Shown here one piece after another: positions 16,497 through 25,854 of a stretch of 64,000 nt of DNA. The stretch lies in the NCBI RefSeq assembly GCF_001870225.1, contig NZ_CP017675.1, positions 1,867,791 to 1,931,790 on the forward strand, written 5' to 3'. The notes under the pieces were generated by a model that was not told the DNA's origin, ran no database searches, and worked only from the letters and a program-made list of their open reading frames with translations. This stretch comes from Gloeomargarita lithophora Alchichica-D10. GTDB lineage: Bacteria > Cyanobacteriota > Cyanobacteriia > Gloeomargaritales > Gloeomargaritaceae. The first letter of the stretch is position 1; each line of letters opens with the position of its first letter. Made by a program: the position numbers and the translations under genes.

Positions 16497-17300
16497 TTAA
16501 TTCTCCGGGGGGGAACTGGGGGTGGCCTGGGACTGCACGGGCATCCGCCCCGCTAAGTAGGCCAGCCGCCCCGCTTTGACCGCCAAACCCATCGCCTGCG
16601 CCATCCGAGCCGGGTCTTGGGCTTGGGCAATCGCCGTATTCACCAGCACCGCCTGCGCCCCCATTTCCATCGCTTGCGCCGCCTCACTAGGAGTGCCAAT
16701 CCCCGCATCCACCACCACCGGCACCTGAGCCTGGGCAATGATAATCTCGATATTGCTGGCGTTGCGTAACCCTTGCCCCGAACCGATGGGGGAACCCAAG
16801 GGCATCACCGTGGCACAGCCCGCCGCTTCCAACCGTTGCGCCAGTACCGGGTCGGCATTGATGTAGGGCAGGACGGTAAACCCCTCTTTCACTAATTGCT
16901 CGGCGGCGTGGAGCGTACCTACCGGGTCGGGAAGCAGGTATTTCCCATCGGGGATGACTTCCAATTTGATAAAACTATTGTCCTCCTGCCCCAATACCTT
17001 GGCCATCTCCCGCCCCAAACGCGCCACCCGGATGGCTTCCTCTGCCGTTTGGCAACCCGCCGTGTTGGGCAACAGCCAAAGTTTGCCCCAATCCAGGGCT
17101 TCTACTAGCCCAACGTGACCGACCGCCTGGGTCTGCACCCGCCGCACCGCCACCGTCACCATTTCACAACCGCTGGCGGTAATACTGGCCTGCATTTGCT
17201 CTAGGGTACGATAGCGACCCGTGCCCGTGAACAACCGGGAATGAAAAACTTTACCCCCAATGACGAGCGTATCGGTGACCGGAGCAACCGTGGCGACCAT
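16497..17300 (-). CDS. thiG: thiazole synthase
   Basis: ThiG builds the thiazole phosphate of thiamine from deoxyxylulose-5-phosphate, dehydroglycine and ThiS thiocarboxylate. The 267-aa TIM barrel shows [19 protein letters not shown] at the start, VAVRRV near 52, the Schiff-base Lys within [28 protein letters not shown], and the phosphate site [16 protein letters not shown] with VLVNTAIA. It stands without thiS, thiO or thiE. It lies 52 bp downstream of pstB on the same strand. No TPP riboswitch is visible in that gap. Confidence 0.95.
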   Translation of the reverse strand: MVATVAPVTDTLVIGGKVFHSRLFTGTGRYRTLEQMQASITASGCEMVTVAVRRVQTQAVGHVGLVEALDWGKLWLLPNTAGCQTAEEAIRVARLGREMAKVLGQEDNSFIKLEVIPDGKYLLPDPVGTLHAAEQLVKEGFTVLPYINADPVLAQRLEAAGCATVMPLGSPIGSGQGLRNASNIEIIIAQAQVPVVVDAGIGTPSEAAQAMEMGAQAVLVNTAIAQAQDPARMAQAMGLAVKAGRLAYLAGRMPVQSQATPSSPPEN

Positions 17301-17352
17301 ATTCAGCCAAAAAATCCAGCAATCCTATTGTAAAGGGGCGATTGGCCGTTGT

Positions 17353-18153
17353 TTAGCCAAACCGTCCGCCCACATAGGCTTGGGTGGCTTCCTGGGCGGG
17401 TTGTTGGAAAATTTTGGCGGTGACATCGTACTCCACCAACTGCCCGGTGCGGCTCCCTTCTTTCATTTCCACGTTGAAAAAGGCGGTCATGTCCGACACC
17501 CGCGAAGCCTGTTGCATATTGTGGGTGACGATCACAATGGTGTATAAATCCCGCAGTTCCTGCATCAGGTCTTCAATCCGCCGGGTGGAAATCGGGTCAA
17601 GGGCGGAACAGGGTTCGTCCATCAAAATTACCTCCGGTTGCACCGCCACCGCCCGGGCGATACACAAACGCTGTTGTTGCCCCCCGGATAGGGCTGTCCC
17701 CGGTTTTTTGAGTTTATCCTTGACCTCGTCCCACAGGGCGGCTTGGCGCAGGGAACGCTCCACCAATTCATCCATGTCGCCCTTATAGCCATTGATTCGC
17801 GGGCCAAAGGCGATATTTTCGTAAATGCTCTTGGCAAAGGGGTTGGGCTTCTGGAACACCATGCCAATCCGCCGCCGCAGGGTCACCGGGTCTAGGGATG
17901 GGTCGTAGATATTTTTGCCGTTGAATAAAATCTGCCCCTCGACCTTGGTGCCTTTGATAAAGTCATTCAAACGGTTAAAACACCGCAATAGGGTACTCTT
18001 GCCACACCCCGACGGGCCAATAAAAGCGGTGATCCGCTTGCGCTGAACCTTGAGGTCAATGTTGCGTAGCGCCGGAAAACTGCCATAGTAAAAGGCGTTC
18101 ACCATCGTGTGTAGGATTAATTCACTGTCTGGAATCCCATCTTGTACTGCCAT
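17353..18153 (-). CDS. pstB: phosphate ABC transporter ATP-binding protein
   Basis: PstB is the ATPase of the high-affinity phosphate importer PstSCAB at the inner membrane. The 266-aa product from MAVQDG has Walker [10 protein letters not shown] at 46-54, the signature [14 protein letters not shown], Walker B VILMDEP and the PstB-typical [16 protein letters not shown]. The ATG at 18151-18153 is preceded by GAGGA at seven to eight bases; the longer frame to 18207 lacks support. pstS, pstC and pstA are not adjacent. A three-repeat Pho box lies ~115 bp upstream. Confidence 0.95.
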   Translation of the reverse strand: MAVQDGIPDSELILHTMVNAFYYGSFPALRNIDLKVQRKRITAFIGPSGCGKSTLLRCFNRLNDFIKGTKVEGQILFNGKNIYDPSLDPVTLRRRIGMVFQKPNPFAKSIYENIAFGPRINGYKGDMDELVERSLRQAALWDEVKDKLKKPGTALSGGQQQRLCIARAVAVQPEVILMDEPCSALDPISTRRIEDLMQELRDLYTIVIVTHNMQQASRVSDMTAFFNVEMKEGSRTGQLVEYDVTAKIFQQPAQEATQAYVGGRFG

Positions 18154-18266
18154 CACCAGTTCCTCGCAACGGATTAACAATGAATAGTCGGGACAAACAT
18201 TCCTCACCCCTCGGTTTGACCCAAGCTAACCCGATTTCAGTATAGGAACTCTTGTCCCCTATTGAT

Positions 18267-18294
18267 GGTTAATGTTTGGTTAAGTTTCGGTTAA
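18267..18294 (-). promoter_or_regulatory. tripartite Pho box (PhoB/SphR site) upstream of pstB
   Basis: GGTTAA occurs at 18267-18272, 18278-18283 and 18289-18294. Read on the minus strand this is three TTAACC repeats at exactly 11-bp period. This matches the cyanobacterial Pho box of three PyTTAACC-like octamers spaced by three bases. It overlaps the last codon of the gene at 18291-18845 and points towards pstB. Confidence 0.85.
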
Positions 18295-18845
18295 AAGTCA
18301 TCCAGCAGGAAGGCTCCCAGTTCGGCAATCAAGGGGTCGGTGGCGGGCGAGGGTTTGGGTGGGGGCGGTGGGGGCGGTGCTTTGACGGGTGGGGTGGCGA
18401 CCGGGGGGACAGGGGTCACATATTGCCGGATGATTTGTTCGATTTCGGGGCGGGTGAGGGGGGCGGGTTGGTTGTGCAGTTGGTTGTGCAGTTGGGCAGT
18501 AGCCTGTTCCAAAAACTGCACCCGGGCGACTATATCCGTTTCGGGGGCGGGGGGTTGGTTTAGCCGTTGTTTCACCCAGTCGCTAAAGCTGATTCCCTGG
18601 GTTTTGAGTAGGGCATCGAGGCACTGTGCTAATTCGGTTTCCCCAGGAGCAAAGCCAACGGTGTAGGGGCTGGGGTGGGTTGTCCCCGTCTGGATATGCT
18701 GACGCAGGGCAAGTTTACACAATTCACTAAACGTGACCGCCTGGGTTGCCGCCAAGTGATCCAGTGCCTCCAGCAGTTCATTGTCTTCTGGAGTCGGGTA
18801 AAAGGTAATCGAGCGACTCACCCGTTTGCCCAGTCGTTCGGTCAT
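18291..18845 (-). CDS. ParR-like DNA-binding partner of an actin-like protein
   Basis: The 184-aa protein begins GKRVSRSITFYPTPEDNELL, which looks like a ribbon-helix-helix start, followed by helices (TFSELCKLALRQHI). A Leu/Gln-rich, possibly coiled segment lies near residue 110 and a Pro-rich linker near 145-165. The acidic C-terminus ends IAELGAFLLDDF. It starts 7 bp downstream of an actin-like ATPase gene in the same direction. That is the layout of ParM/ParR plasmid segregation pairs, where ParR binds the centromere with its N-terminus and contacts ParM filaments with its C-terminus. The ParR assignment rests mainly on this context. The 3' end overlaps the pstB Pho box. Confidence 0.6.
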   Translation of the reverse strand: MTERLGKRVSRSITFYPTPEDNELLEALDHLAATQAVTFSELCKLALRQHIQTGTTHPSPYTVGFAPGETELAQCLDALLKTQGISFSDWVKQRLNQPPAPETDIVARVQFLEQATAQLHNQLHNQPAPLTRPEIEQIIRQYVTPVPPVATPPVKAPPPPPPPKPSPATDPLIAELGAFLLDDF

Positions 18846-18852
18846 GGGGAAC

Positions 18853-19911
18853 CTAAGCGCCTTTGTCTTTGCTCAATTGCACCTGACCATAGACGTACTG
18901 GCCGAGGGCGTTGGCGGTGCGGCTGGGGTTGGCGAGATGGGGCATCAGGCCGTATTCCCGCAGGAGCGGGGAAAAGTCATCCCAGAAAAACCCACCCCCC
19001 CCGCCGGTGATAATCACATCCGAGACTTGGCTGGGGAGCCATTGGCGCACCCGTTCCCAGAGTTCCTTGGCAAAAATTTCCCGCAATCGGGGCAGGATTT
19101 CGTCTAAATCCATGGGTCTTTCCCCCCGGGGACGGTAGAACCGTTTGCCCTCCGGTTGATGCACCGCTTCAATGAGCGTCAAATCTTCGCTGTTGGCACC
19201 TTTGATCTGGGCGGCCACCTGGTCATAAAACTGGCTCATGCCAAATTCTTCACTGCGGGAGGTGCCCCGGGCAAAGTGAAATTTGTCCACCTTGAGCATA
19301 TCCGTGGTCTGGTGACCAATATCAATCACCCCCACATGCAAATTGGTGAAATCCACCCGCTTTTCCGCCATTTTGTGGCACCAAACCAAACTGCCAAACC
19401 CCTCCGGCATCACCCAGACTTTGGTGATATTTACGGTGAGACTGCGGCCTCGGTAGGACAGGGCGTGGGGGGCTTGCAGTTGGGCGACCAGTTGGCGTTT
19501 TTCCGTATCGAATTGCTCCTGGGACAGGTAGGGCAACCCCAAGGAAACCGCCAAATCCCCGCTCAGGTCAAAGTAACCGATACAGGCAAAGGTTTTCACC
19601 AGGGCATCTTCCACCTTGCGAGAAGTTTTCACCTGGCTATCGCTGGTAAATCCCATGCCCAAACCCGCCCCAAAATCGGCGGCCAGATGCCCAATCGCAT
19701 AAGCCCGACCGTGGTATTCCACCCATAGGTCTAACAGGGGAGCACCGCCTTCAAACCGCCCCTGGCGCACCTGCTCCACGCTCATCGGTGCCACATTGGC
19801 CGGAATGATGACGACTTCCTCCAGTTCGCTAGAAATACAGGTCTTGGTGGAAGTGCGTCCCAGGTCAACGCTCAACAGGGTCGGGGAGCCAGCAAATTTG
19901 TTGTAGGTCAT
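18853..19911 (-). CDS. ParM/StbA-like actin-family ATPase
   Basis: The 352-aa protein shows the actin-fold pattern: phosphate 1 motif LLSVDLGRTSTKTCIS near residues 12-27, phosphate 2 motif VGVIDIGHQTTDML near 200, and adenosine motif VIITGGGGGFFWDDF near 300. Length and order fit plasmid ParM/Alp proteins rather than MreB, FtsA or Hsp70. The ATG at 19909-19911 is preferred to a GTG four codons upstream. ParM proteins polymerise with ATP and push DNA apart. Such a gene on what looks like a chromosome could position DNA or another cargo. It forms a pair with the ParR-like gene 7 bp downstream. Confidence 0.82.
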   Translation of the reverse strand: MTYNKFAGSPTLLSVDLGRTSTKTCISSELEEVVIIPANVAPMSVEQVRQGRFEGGAPLLDLWVEYHGRAYAIGHLAADFGAGLGMGFTSDSQVKTSRKVEDALVKTFACIGYFDLSGDLAVSLGLPYLSQEQFDTEKRQLVAQLQAPHALSYRGRSLTVNITKVWVMPEGFGSLVWCHKMAEKRVDFTNLHVGVIDIGHQTTDMLKVDKFHFARGTSRSEEFGMSQFYDQVAAQIKGANSEDLTLIEAVHQPEGKRFYRPRGERPMDLDEILPRLREIFAKELWERVRQWLPSQVSDVIITGGGGGFFWDDFSPLLREYGLMPHLANPSRTANALGQYVYGQVQLSKDKGA

Positions 19912-19979
19912 GGCGAAAGACACCGCATAGAGCTAAATATGAGCACCGATAGCGAAGCGTGGCAGAGCCATGCCGCCGG

Positions 19980-19995
19980 AATGCTAAGCTAAGCA
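19980..19995. promoter_or_regulatory. near-palindrome between parM-like and anti-sigma genes
   Basis: The 16-base sequence ATGCTAAGCTAAGCAT (about 19980-19995) is a palindrome with one mismatch. It lies in the short divergent region between the two start codons. It could be an operator or a ParR site; only the symmetry supports this. Confidence 0.3.
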
Positions 19996-20002
19996 TAGCA
20001 CC

Positions 20003-20428
20003 GTGTCGTCATTTGACCCAATCCCCGTGCGTAATCGGCAACTGACGCTGAGTTTTCCTTCTACTCTTTATCTGAGTCCGGTATTGGATTTATTGGTGGC
20101 GGACGTGCCCCCGGCCTTGTTGCCCCTGGTGCGATTGGGATTGCAGGAAGCATTGGTGAATGCGGCCAAACACGGCAACAACCTCGACCCCAGCAAAGCC
20201 GTCCGGGTGCATTACCAGGGGGGGGCGGACTGGTGGTGTTGGGCGATCGAAGACCAGGGGGCGGGTTGCCCGGAGTGCGCCTGTTTACACCAAGGGCCGG
20301 AGGGGGCGTGGGAATCCGGGCGGGGTTTGTATATTTTGCATCAGGTGTTTGACCAGGTGGAATGGTGTACCCAGCGCCAACGGTTACATCTCACCAAACG
20401 ACTGGCGGAGGTTCCCCCATGTCCCTAG
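20003..20428 (+). CDS. anti-sigma factor-type Ser/Thr kinase (HATPase_c, RsbW-like)
   Basis: The gene starts with GTG at 20003. The 141-aa single-domain GHKL ATPase has LGLQEALVNAAKHGN (N-box, residues ~46-60), WAIEDQGAGCP (G1 box) and GRGLYILHQVFDQVEW (G2 region). Such proteins phosphorylate anti-anti-sigma partners or bind sigma factors in partner-switching systems. Its last 10 bases overlap the start of the hybrid histidine kinase, so the two are translationally coupled and probably act in one pathway. No sigma factor or anti-anti-sigma gene is nearby. Confidence 0.85.
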   Translation: MSSFDPIPVRNRQLTLSFPSTLYLSPVLDLLVADVPPALLPLVRLGLQEALVNAAKHGNNLDPSKAVRVHYQGGADWWCWAIEDQGAGCPECACLHQGPEGAWESGRGLYILHQVFDQVEWCTQRQRLHLTKRLAEVPPCP

Positions 20429-23400
20429 ACGGATGGTTGGATTCCCTGCCCCAGCAAGCCCTGGATCGGGTGTTGGATATTGTGTTGGGGTTTGACCCCC
20501 AGGGGCAAATTATCTACGCCAATCAAACCGCCTGTAGTTGTCTCGGTCATGGGCGGGAAACCCTGCTGGGGAGCCATTTAAGTACTATTGACACCCATAT
20601 CAGCCTGGAAAATTGGCCACAAATTTGGCAACAGTTGTGCCAGTGGCAAAGTTTTACCCATGAGACTCAATATGCCCGCCGGGATGGGCAATATTTCCCG
20701 GTAGAAGTATCAGTTCACCATCTCCACAGCCAGGGGCAGGATTATGGGTTGGTGTTTAGCCACAATATCAGCGAGCAAAAGCTCCTGCAATCGGCCTTGT
20801 TGGACGGGGAGCGGCAACTGCGGCGGCATAACCAGGCACTTTTGGAACTCACCAGCAGTGAGGTGTTGGGGCGGGGGGATTTACCAGCGGGGTTGCAGTT
20901 AATTACGGAAACGGCGGCGCAAACCCTGGAACTGGCACGGGCGGGGGTCTGGCTTTATCGGGATGCCCAAACCCTGGAGGGGCGGGATGTGTACGATGCC
21001 CGCCATGACCGCCATGATACCGGGGCACTGTTGCACGCCCAGGATTGTCCCGGTTATTTCCAGTCCTTGGGGCAGGTAATTCCGGCGCATCGGGCGCAAA
21101 GTGACCCCCGCACTAGGGATTTGACCGCTGTATATTTGCAACCGGGGGATATTCGTTCCCTGTTGGCGGTGCCGGTCTGGGCGGGGGGGCAGTTGGTGGG
21201 GGTATTGACCCTGGAGCAGGTGGGGACGGTACACCATTGGAGTTTAGAAGAAGAACATTTTGCCAGTGCCCTGGCGAATCTGGTCTCGATGGCCTTGGCG
21301 TTTTGGGAACGGCGGCAGGCGCAGGTGGAACTAGAGGAGCGGATTTTGGAACGGACGGCGGCTTTATCCGAAGCCAATCAAATCCTGCTGGAGCAAATTA
21401 GCGAGCGCCAACGGGCGGAAACCTCCCTGCGTCTGAGTGAAGCCCGGTTTCGTTCCCTGGTGGAGCAGGCCGCCGATGCGATTTTTCTCTACGACCTGGA
21501 CGGTCAGGTGATTGATGCCAACCGCCAAGCCTGTGAATTGCTGGGATATAGCCATACCCAATTGCGCCAAAGTACCGTGAGTCACCTGCATCCCCAGTGG
21601 TGTCCCGACCATTGGCAGGGCTTGATTCCGGGGGAACCGCGCACCATTGAAGGCTGCGCCCAGCATCGGGACGGTGGCCGCTTTCCGGTGGAATTGTCCG
21701 TGGGGCGATTGCAGTTGGGGGAGGAGTCCTACATTCTCAGTTTGGTGCGGGATATTCGCCAGCGCAAACGGGTGGAGGCGGATTTACAACAGGCTAAAGA
21801 AGCCGCCGAAAAAGCCAGTGCCTATCTGGCAACGGTGATTGACCACCTAGCCGATGGACTCCTGGTGACGGATAGCGAGGGACGTATCGCCCGGTATAAC
21901 CCCGCCCTGGCCGGTTTGTTAGCCCTAGCGACTAACGACGAAACCCTACCCCTCAGCCCCGAAATGGCGCATCTGCAAACCCTATGTTCCGGGCGGGGAT
22001 CGCCTTATATTGCGGTGGCGCAGTTGCATCCGGCGATTCAGGAGTTGATCCAGGCCACTTTGCAGAATGCGGCGGGGGTGCATCAGGCAGAAATTCCCCT
22101 GGCGGGTCAACGGGTGGGCAAGGCGGTGGCGACGGCAATTCATCCCCAGCAATTCACCTGTATTGGGGCGGTGATTTTGATCCGGGATATTACCGCTGAT
22201 AAGGAACTTGACCAGATGAAAACCGATTTTATTTCTACGGTTTCCCACGAATTGCGTACCCCCCTAACTTCGGTGCTGGGGTTTGCCAAAATCATCCAAA
22301 AAAAGTTAGATGATACGCTTTTTCCCGAAATTCATAGCGATAGTCCCAAGGTGCAACGCACCATGAAACAAATTGAAGAAAATTTACGCATTATCATCAC
22401 CGAAGGGGGACGTTTAACGAGTTTAATCAATGATGTACTAGACATTGCCAAAATGGAATCCGGCAAAAGTGAATGGCATTGGGAATGGTTAGATATTAAT
22501 GATCTAATCCGCCATGCCGCCGCCGCTACGGATTCTTTATTTACGGCCAAACAATTACCCTTAATTTTAGATTTGGCCGCCGATTTACCCCAAATCCAAG
22601 GGGATCGGGATCGGTTGATTCAGGTATTAATCAATCTGATTTCCAATGCGGTAAAATTTACCGATGATGGTGCTGTCACCTGCCGCAGTAGTTTGGAGCA
22701 GGGACAATTGGTGATTCAGGTGCGGGATACGGGGATGGGGATTGCGCCGGGGGATCAGGAAAAAATCTTTGAAAAGTTCAAACAGGTGGGTAATACGCTC
22801 ACCGATAAACCCCAGGGAACGGGGTTGGGATTGGCAATTTGCCGCCATATTATCGAGCATCATGGGGGGCAAATTGGGGTGGTAAGTGAATTGGGCAAAG
22901 GCAGTTCATTTTGGTTTCATTTGCCGGTGGGGGTGGTTCCCGAACCGGTGGTGCTGGATGTGGATGCGTTGGTACAACAACTGCGGGAACAGGTGGTGCC
23001 TTTACCGGCGGGGATGGCGGCCACCAAACATATCCTCATTGTGGATGATGATACCCATATTCGGGAATTATTGAAACAGGAACTCACCCAGGCGGGGTAT
23101 CACGTTCAAGAGGCTCGCAATGGGGTGGAAGCGATTAAACAGGTGGGGCACAATTACCCGGATTTAATTATCTTGGATGTGATGATGCCGGAGGTGAATG
23201 GGTTTGATGTGGCCGCCGCTTTGAAAAACAATCCCACCACCGCCAACATTCCGATTATTATCTTATCCATCGTGGAAGACCGGCAAAAGGGCTATCGTTT
23301 GGGGGTGGATCGCTATATTACCAAACCGTTTTTGATGGACAATTTACTCCAGGAAGTAAATCATTTGTTAGCCCAAGGTTCAGAGCGGAAAAAAATCCTG

Positions 23401-23655
23401 GTGGTCAGTCAGCATCAGACTAATTTGAAATGTCTCACCCAAGCCCTGGAAAACCAGGGGGATGTCCTGATTGAGGTGACCAGCCCCGAATTGGCGAGTG
23501 CCCAGGTGCAACGCTTTCAACCAGATATGATTATTATGGATACTTTGGATGCCCAGGGGTATCAGTTGGCCAGGGATTTGCGCCTGAAACAGGGCTTAGA
23601 AAACGTATTTTTTATGTTAGTTACAGATCAGGGGTCGCCGGGGCAATCGGGTTAA
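20419..23655 (+). CDS. hybrid sensor histidine kinase with PAS, GAF and two receiver domains
   Basis: The ATG at 20419 lies inside the previous gene's end. The 1078-aa soluble protein carries a PAS domain (~15-125), GAF (~145-305), a coiled coil, PAS (~345-465), another PAS-like part (~475-590), HisKA with H610 in VSHELRTPL, and HATPase_c with GTGLGLAICRHIIEHHGG. Receiver 1 (~870-990) contains IVDDDTH, D920 and the C-terminal KPF. A second receiver-like domain (~993-1075) lacks the acidic pair and looks degenerate. There is no membrane helix, so it senses a cytoplasmic signal. Output may go through the coupled anti-sigma-type ATPase or a separate regulator. Confidence 0.92.
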   Translation: MSLDGWLDSLPQQALDRVLDIVLGFDPQGQIIYANQTACSCLGHGRETLLGSHLSTIDTHISLENWPQIWQQLCQWQSFTHETQYARRDGQYFPVEVSVHHLHSQGQDYGLVFSHNISEQKLLQSALLDGERQLRRHNQALLELTSSEVLGRGDLPAGLQLITETAAQTLELARAGVWLYRDAQTLEGRDVYDARHDRHDTGALLHAQDCPGYFQSLGQVIPAHRAQSDPRTRDLTAVYLQPGDIRSLLAVPVWAGGQLVGVLTLEQVGTVHHWSLEEEHFASALANLVSMALAFWERRQAQVELEERILERTAALSEANQILLEQISERQRAETSLRLSEARFRSLVEQAADAIFLYDLDGQVIDANRQACELLGYSHTQLRQSTVSHLHPQWCPDHWQGLIPGEPRTIEGCAQHRDGGRFPVELSVGRLQLGEESYILSLVRDIRQRKRVEADLQQAKEAAEKASAYLATVIDHLADGLLVTDSEGRIARYNPALAGLLALATNDETLPLSPEMAHLQTLCSGRGSPYIAVAQLHPAIQELIQATLQNAAGVHQAEIPLAGQRVGKAVATAIHPQQFTCIGAVILIRDITADKELDQMKTDFISTVSHELRTPLTSVLGFAKIIQKKLDDTLFPEIHSDSPKVQRTMKQIEENLRIIITEGGRLTSLINDVLDIAKMESGKSEWHWEWLDINDLIRHAAAATDSLFTAKQLPLILDLAADLPQIQGDRDRLIQVLINLISNAVKFTDDGAVTCRSSLEQGQLVIQVRDTGMGIAPGDQEKIFEKFKQVGNTLTDKPQGTGLGLAICRHIIEHHGGQIGVVSELGKGSSFWFHLPVGVVPEPVVLDVDALVQQLREQVVPLPAGMAATKHILIVDDDTHIRELLKQELTQAGYHVQEARNGVEAIKQVGHNYPDLIILDVMMPEVNGFDVAAALKNNPTTANIPIIILSIVEDRQKGYRLGVDRYITKPFLMDNLLQEVNHLLAQGSERKKILVVSQHQTNLKCLTQALENQGDVLIEVTSPELASAQVQRFQPDMIIMDTLDAQGYQLARDLRLKQGLENVFFMLVTDQGSPGQSG

Positions 23656-23662
23656 TTTCCAG

Positions 23663-24280
23663 GTGAATCGCTGGTATTGGTTACCTTTAATAGTGGGCAA
23701 TTTGGGGGCGGTCGTCCTCCTGGTCAATCGAGGGGTGAGTGAAAATTTGACCCCCGCCCAAACCCGTGCCGATGCCCTGGGGATTATTCTCAGTGCGGTG
23801 TTGATTTTAACCGGATTACTCTGGCAAAATATCCAACCCAAACCCCCAAATACGGTGGAATTGCAGGGGGTAAACGGTTTGGAAATCAATCCCGAATTAC
23901 CCAAATTTTTACAACAGGAATTGGCCTGGTGTTCCCATACCTTATTAACCACTACTCCTACAAAAATTGTCGTGATTTACTATGACGGCAAAACCCAATT
24001 ACGCCGGGGGGTTTTAGGAGTGAATCATCAAGTCCAGCCGGGGGCGATTGTGCAAAGGGTTTTGGCGCAACAAAAGCCCATTTATTTGGTAAATTTGAAT
24101 TTATATCCAGGGCGGGTGGAGTTTGATTATCTCCCCGCCAATACCCAAGCGGTGGTTGTGCAACCGATTGGCGACCGGGGGGTGTTGGTGGTGGGAGCGA
24201 ATGCGCCCCGCAGTTATACTCGCCAGGAGGAGGGCTGGATTGCGGCGCTGGCTGATAAACTGGCGGTACTGTTGGCCTGA
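23663..24280 (+). CDS. cofactor assembly of complex C subunit B (CCB-type protein)
   Basis: The gene starts with GTG at 23663, 7 bp after the kinase gene. The 205-aa protein has two N-terminal membrane helices (about 5-22 and 38-54), then a GAF-like soluble domain with ELAWCSHTLLTTTPTKIVV and a PGAIVQRVLAQQKPIYLVNL block. This architecture matches cyanobacterial CCB2/CCB4 homologues, which help attach haem c(i) to cytochrome b6 of the b6f complex in thylakoids. No other ccb gene is beside it. Confidence 0.8.
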   Translation: MNRWYWLPLIVGNLGAVVLLVNRGVSENLTPAQTRADALGIILSAVLILTGLLWQNIQPKPPNTVELQGVNGLEINPELPKFLQQELAWCSHTLLTTTPTKIVVIYYDGKTQLRRGVLGVNHQVQPGAIVQRVLAQQKPIYLVNLNLYPGRVEFDYLPANTQAVVVQPIGDRGVLVVGANAPRSYTRQEEGWIAALADKLAVLLA

Positions 24281-24291
24281 TGGAGGTGAAA

Positions 24292-24711
24292 ATGCGTTGG
24301 CGAGTGGGATTACTGGTGGTGGGAATGGCACTGGGGTGGGGACTGACATGGGTACCATCAGGACTGGCACGACCCACCGTACCGGCACGACCTGCACCAA
24401 CGGTGGTGAGCCAAAATCCCCGGGGTCTGCGGGTGAGCAATCGCACCAAACAACCCATTCGCCTCGTATTATTGGCGCGCAAAGGGACGGGTTACCAGGA
24501 GTCGGTGCATTGGGATTTTGCGCCGGGGGAGGGGGAACGGGAGGGGTTGAGCCTGAGTTTGCCGGAGGGGGCATTGAGCTTGAATCCGGGGGATATTTTG
24601 GTGGCGTTTAGTTTGGATGGTTCCCGCCGCTACTGGGGGCCGTTTGTGGTGGGCACGAGTAGTAAACCCACCCGGTCGGGGGAGGGAGCCGAATGGCAGT
24701 TGATTCTGTAG
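24292..24711 (+). CDS. secreted hypothetical protein (139 aa)
   Basis: GGAGGTGA lies five bases before the ATG at 24292, which decides this start; a frame opening at 24280 overlaps the previous stop. The product has a signal peptide (MRWRVGLLVVGMALGWGLTW, cleavage near GLA-R) and a beta-rich mature part containing GLRVSNRTKQPIRLVLLA and DILVAFSLDG. I do not recognise a family. It probably belongs to the same transcript as the complex C assembly gene and may be periplasmic or lumenal. Confidence 0.72.
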   Translation: MRWRVGLLVVGMALGWGLTWVPSGLARPTVPARPAPTVVSQNPRGLRVSNRTKQPIRLVLLARKGTGYQESVHWDFAPGEGEREGLSLSLPEGALSLNPGDILVAFSLDGSRRYWGPFVVGTSSKPTRSGEGAEWQLIL

Positions 24712-24774
24712 AAATTCCCACCCGCAGGGTAGGGTGACTCATGTTAGGCTAACGGCAAAACCCTGGGGGACGGC

Positions 24775-25833
24775 GTGACGGACATGGCAAAAATTCCGGT
24801 GGCGGTGGTGGGTGCCTCGGGCTACGGGGGGGTGCAGTTGGTGCGGCTGATCCTCGGCCATCCTTACTTGGAGTTGGTGTACCTGGGGGGAGATAGCAGT
24901 GCGGGGCAGGAATTTGCCGATATTTATCCCCATTTGGGGCATCAATTGCATTGCGTCGTAGAGCCGGTGGATGCCCAGGTGATTGCCCGCAAAGCCCAGG
25001 TGGTGTTTCTCTCTCTGCCCAATGGGGTGGCGCCGGGTTTGGTGCCTGACCTGTTGGCGCAGGGGTGTCAGGTGTTTGACCTGTCCGCCGATTACCGCTT
25101 CCGGGATATGCAGATTTACCAAACCTGGTATGGGATCGAACGCACGGATGGGGCGGTGGCGGCCAAGGCGGTCTATGGTCTGCCGGAATTGTATCGGGAA
25201 TCCCTGGTTAATGCGACTTTGGTGGGTTGTCCGGGCTGTTATCCCACGGCGAGTTTGTTGGCCTTGGCTCCCTTGTTGCGCCAGGGATTGGTGGCCTGGG
25301 ACAGTATTGTGATTGATGCCAAATCCGGTACGTCGGGGGGGGGACGGCAGGCGAAAACCCATTTACTATTGGCGGAGGCGGATAATTCCATCAGTGCCTA
25401 TGGGGTGGGTCGTCACCGCCATCGCCCGGAGATTGAACAGGTTTGTGGGGATTTGGCGGGTCAACCGGTGAAGGTGCAATTTACCCCCCATCTGGTGCCG
25501 ATGGTGCGGGGAATTTTGGCGACGGTCTATGCCCAGGTGCGGGACCCTGGTTTGACCACTGAGGATTTGTTACTGATTTATCAAGCCTTTTACCGGGGGA
25601 AACCCTGGGTGCGGGTGCTGCCGCCGGGGGTCTATCCCCATACCAAATGGGCCTGGGGGACGAATATGTGTTACCTCGGCCTGGAACTCGACCCCCATAC
25701 CGACCGGGTGATCGTGATCAGTGCGATTGACAATTTACTCAAGGGTCAGGCGGGTCAGGCGGTACAATGTCTGAATATCAGCCGGGGTTGGCCGGAAACT
25801 ACGGGTCTGCCCCAGTTGAGTTTTTATCCCTAG
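24775..25833 (+). CDS. argC: N-acetyl-gamma-glutamyl-phosphate reductase
   Basis: ArgC reduces N-acetylglutamyl phosphate to the semialdehyde in arginine synthesis, using NADPH. The 352-aa protein has [17 protein letters not shown] (dinucleotide site), [19 protein letters not shown], the active-site Cys in VGCPGCYPT, and [12 protein letters not shown]. The C-terminal [16 protein letters not shown] is typical. It starts at GTG 24775; the in-frame ATG at 24784 is a possible alternative. Other arg genes are not present. Confidence 0.95.
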   Translation: MTDMAKIPVAVVGASGYGGVQLVRLILGHPYLELVYLGGDSSAGQEFADIYPHLGHQLHCVVEPVDAQVIARKAQVVFLSLPNGVAPGLVPDLLAQGCQVFDLSADYRFRDMQIYQTWYGIERTDGAVAAKAVYGLPELYRESLVNATLVGCPGCYPTASLLALAPLLRQGLVAWDSIVIDAKSGTSGGGRQAKTHLLLAEADNSISAYGVGRHRHRPEIEQVCGDLAGQPVKVQFTPHLVPMVRGILATVYAQVRDPGLTTEDLLLIYQAFYRGKPWVRVLPPGVYPHTKWAWGTNMCYLGLELDPHTDRVIVISAIDNLLKGQAGQAVQCLNISRGWPETTGLPQLSFYP

Positions 25834-25854
25834 TCACTTTCTGGTTGCATCCCT

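Noticed and set aside
17301-17352. TPP riboswitch before thiG
   Set aside because: The gap to pstB is only 52 bp and lacks the conserved CUGAGA and related elements.
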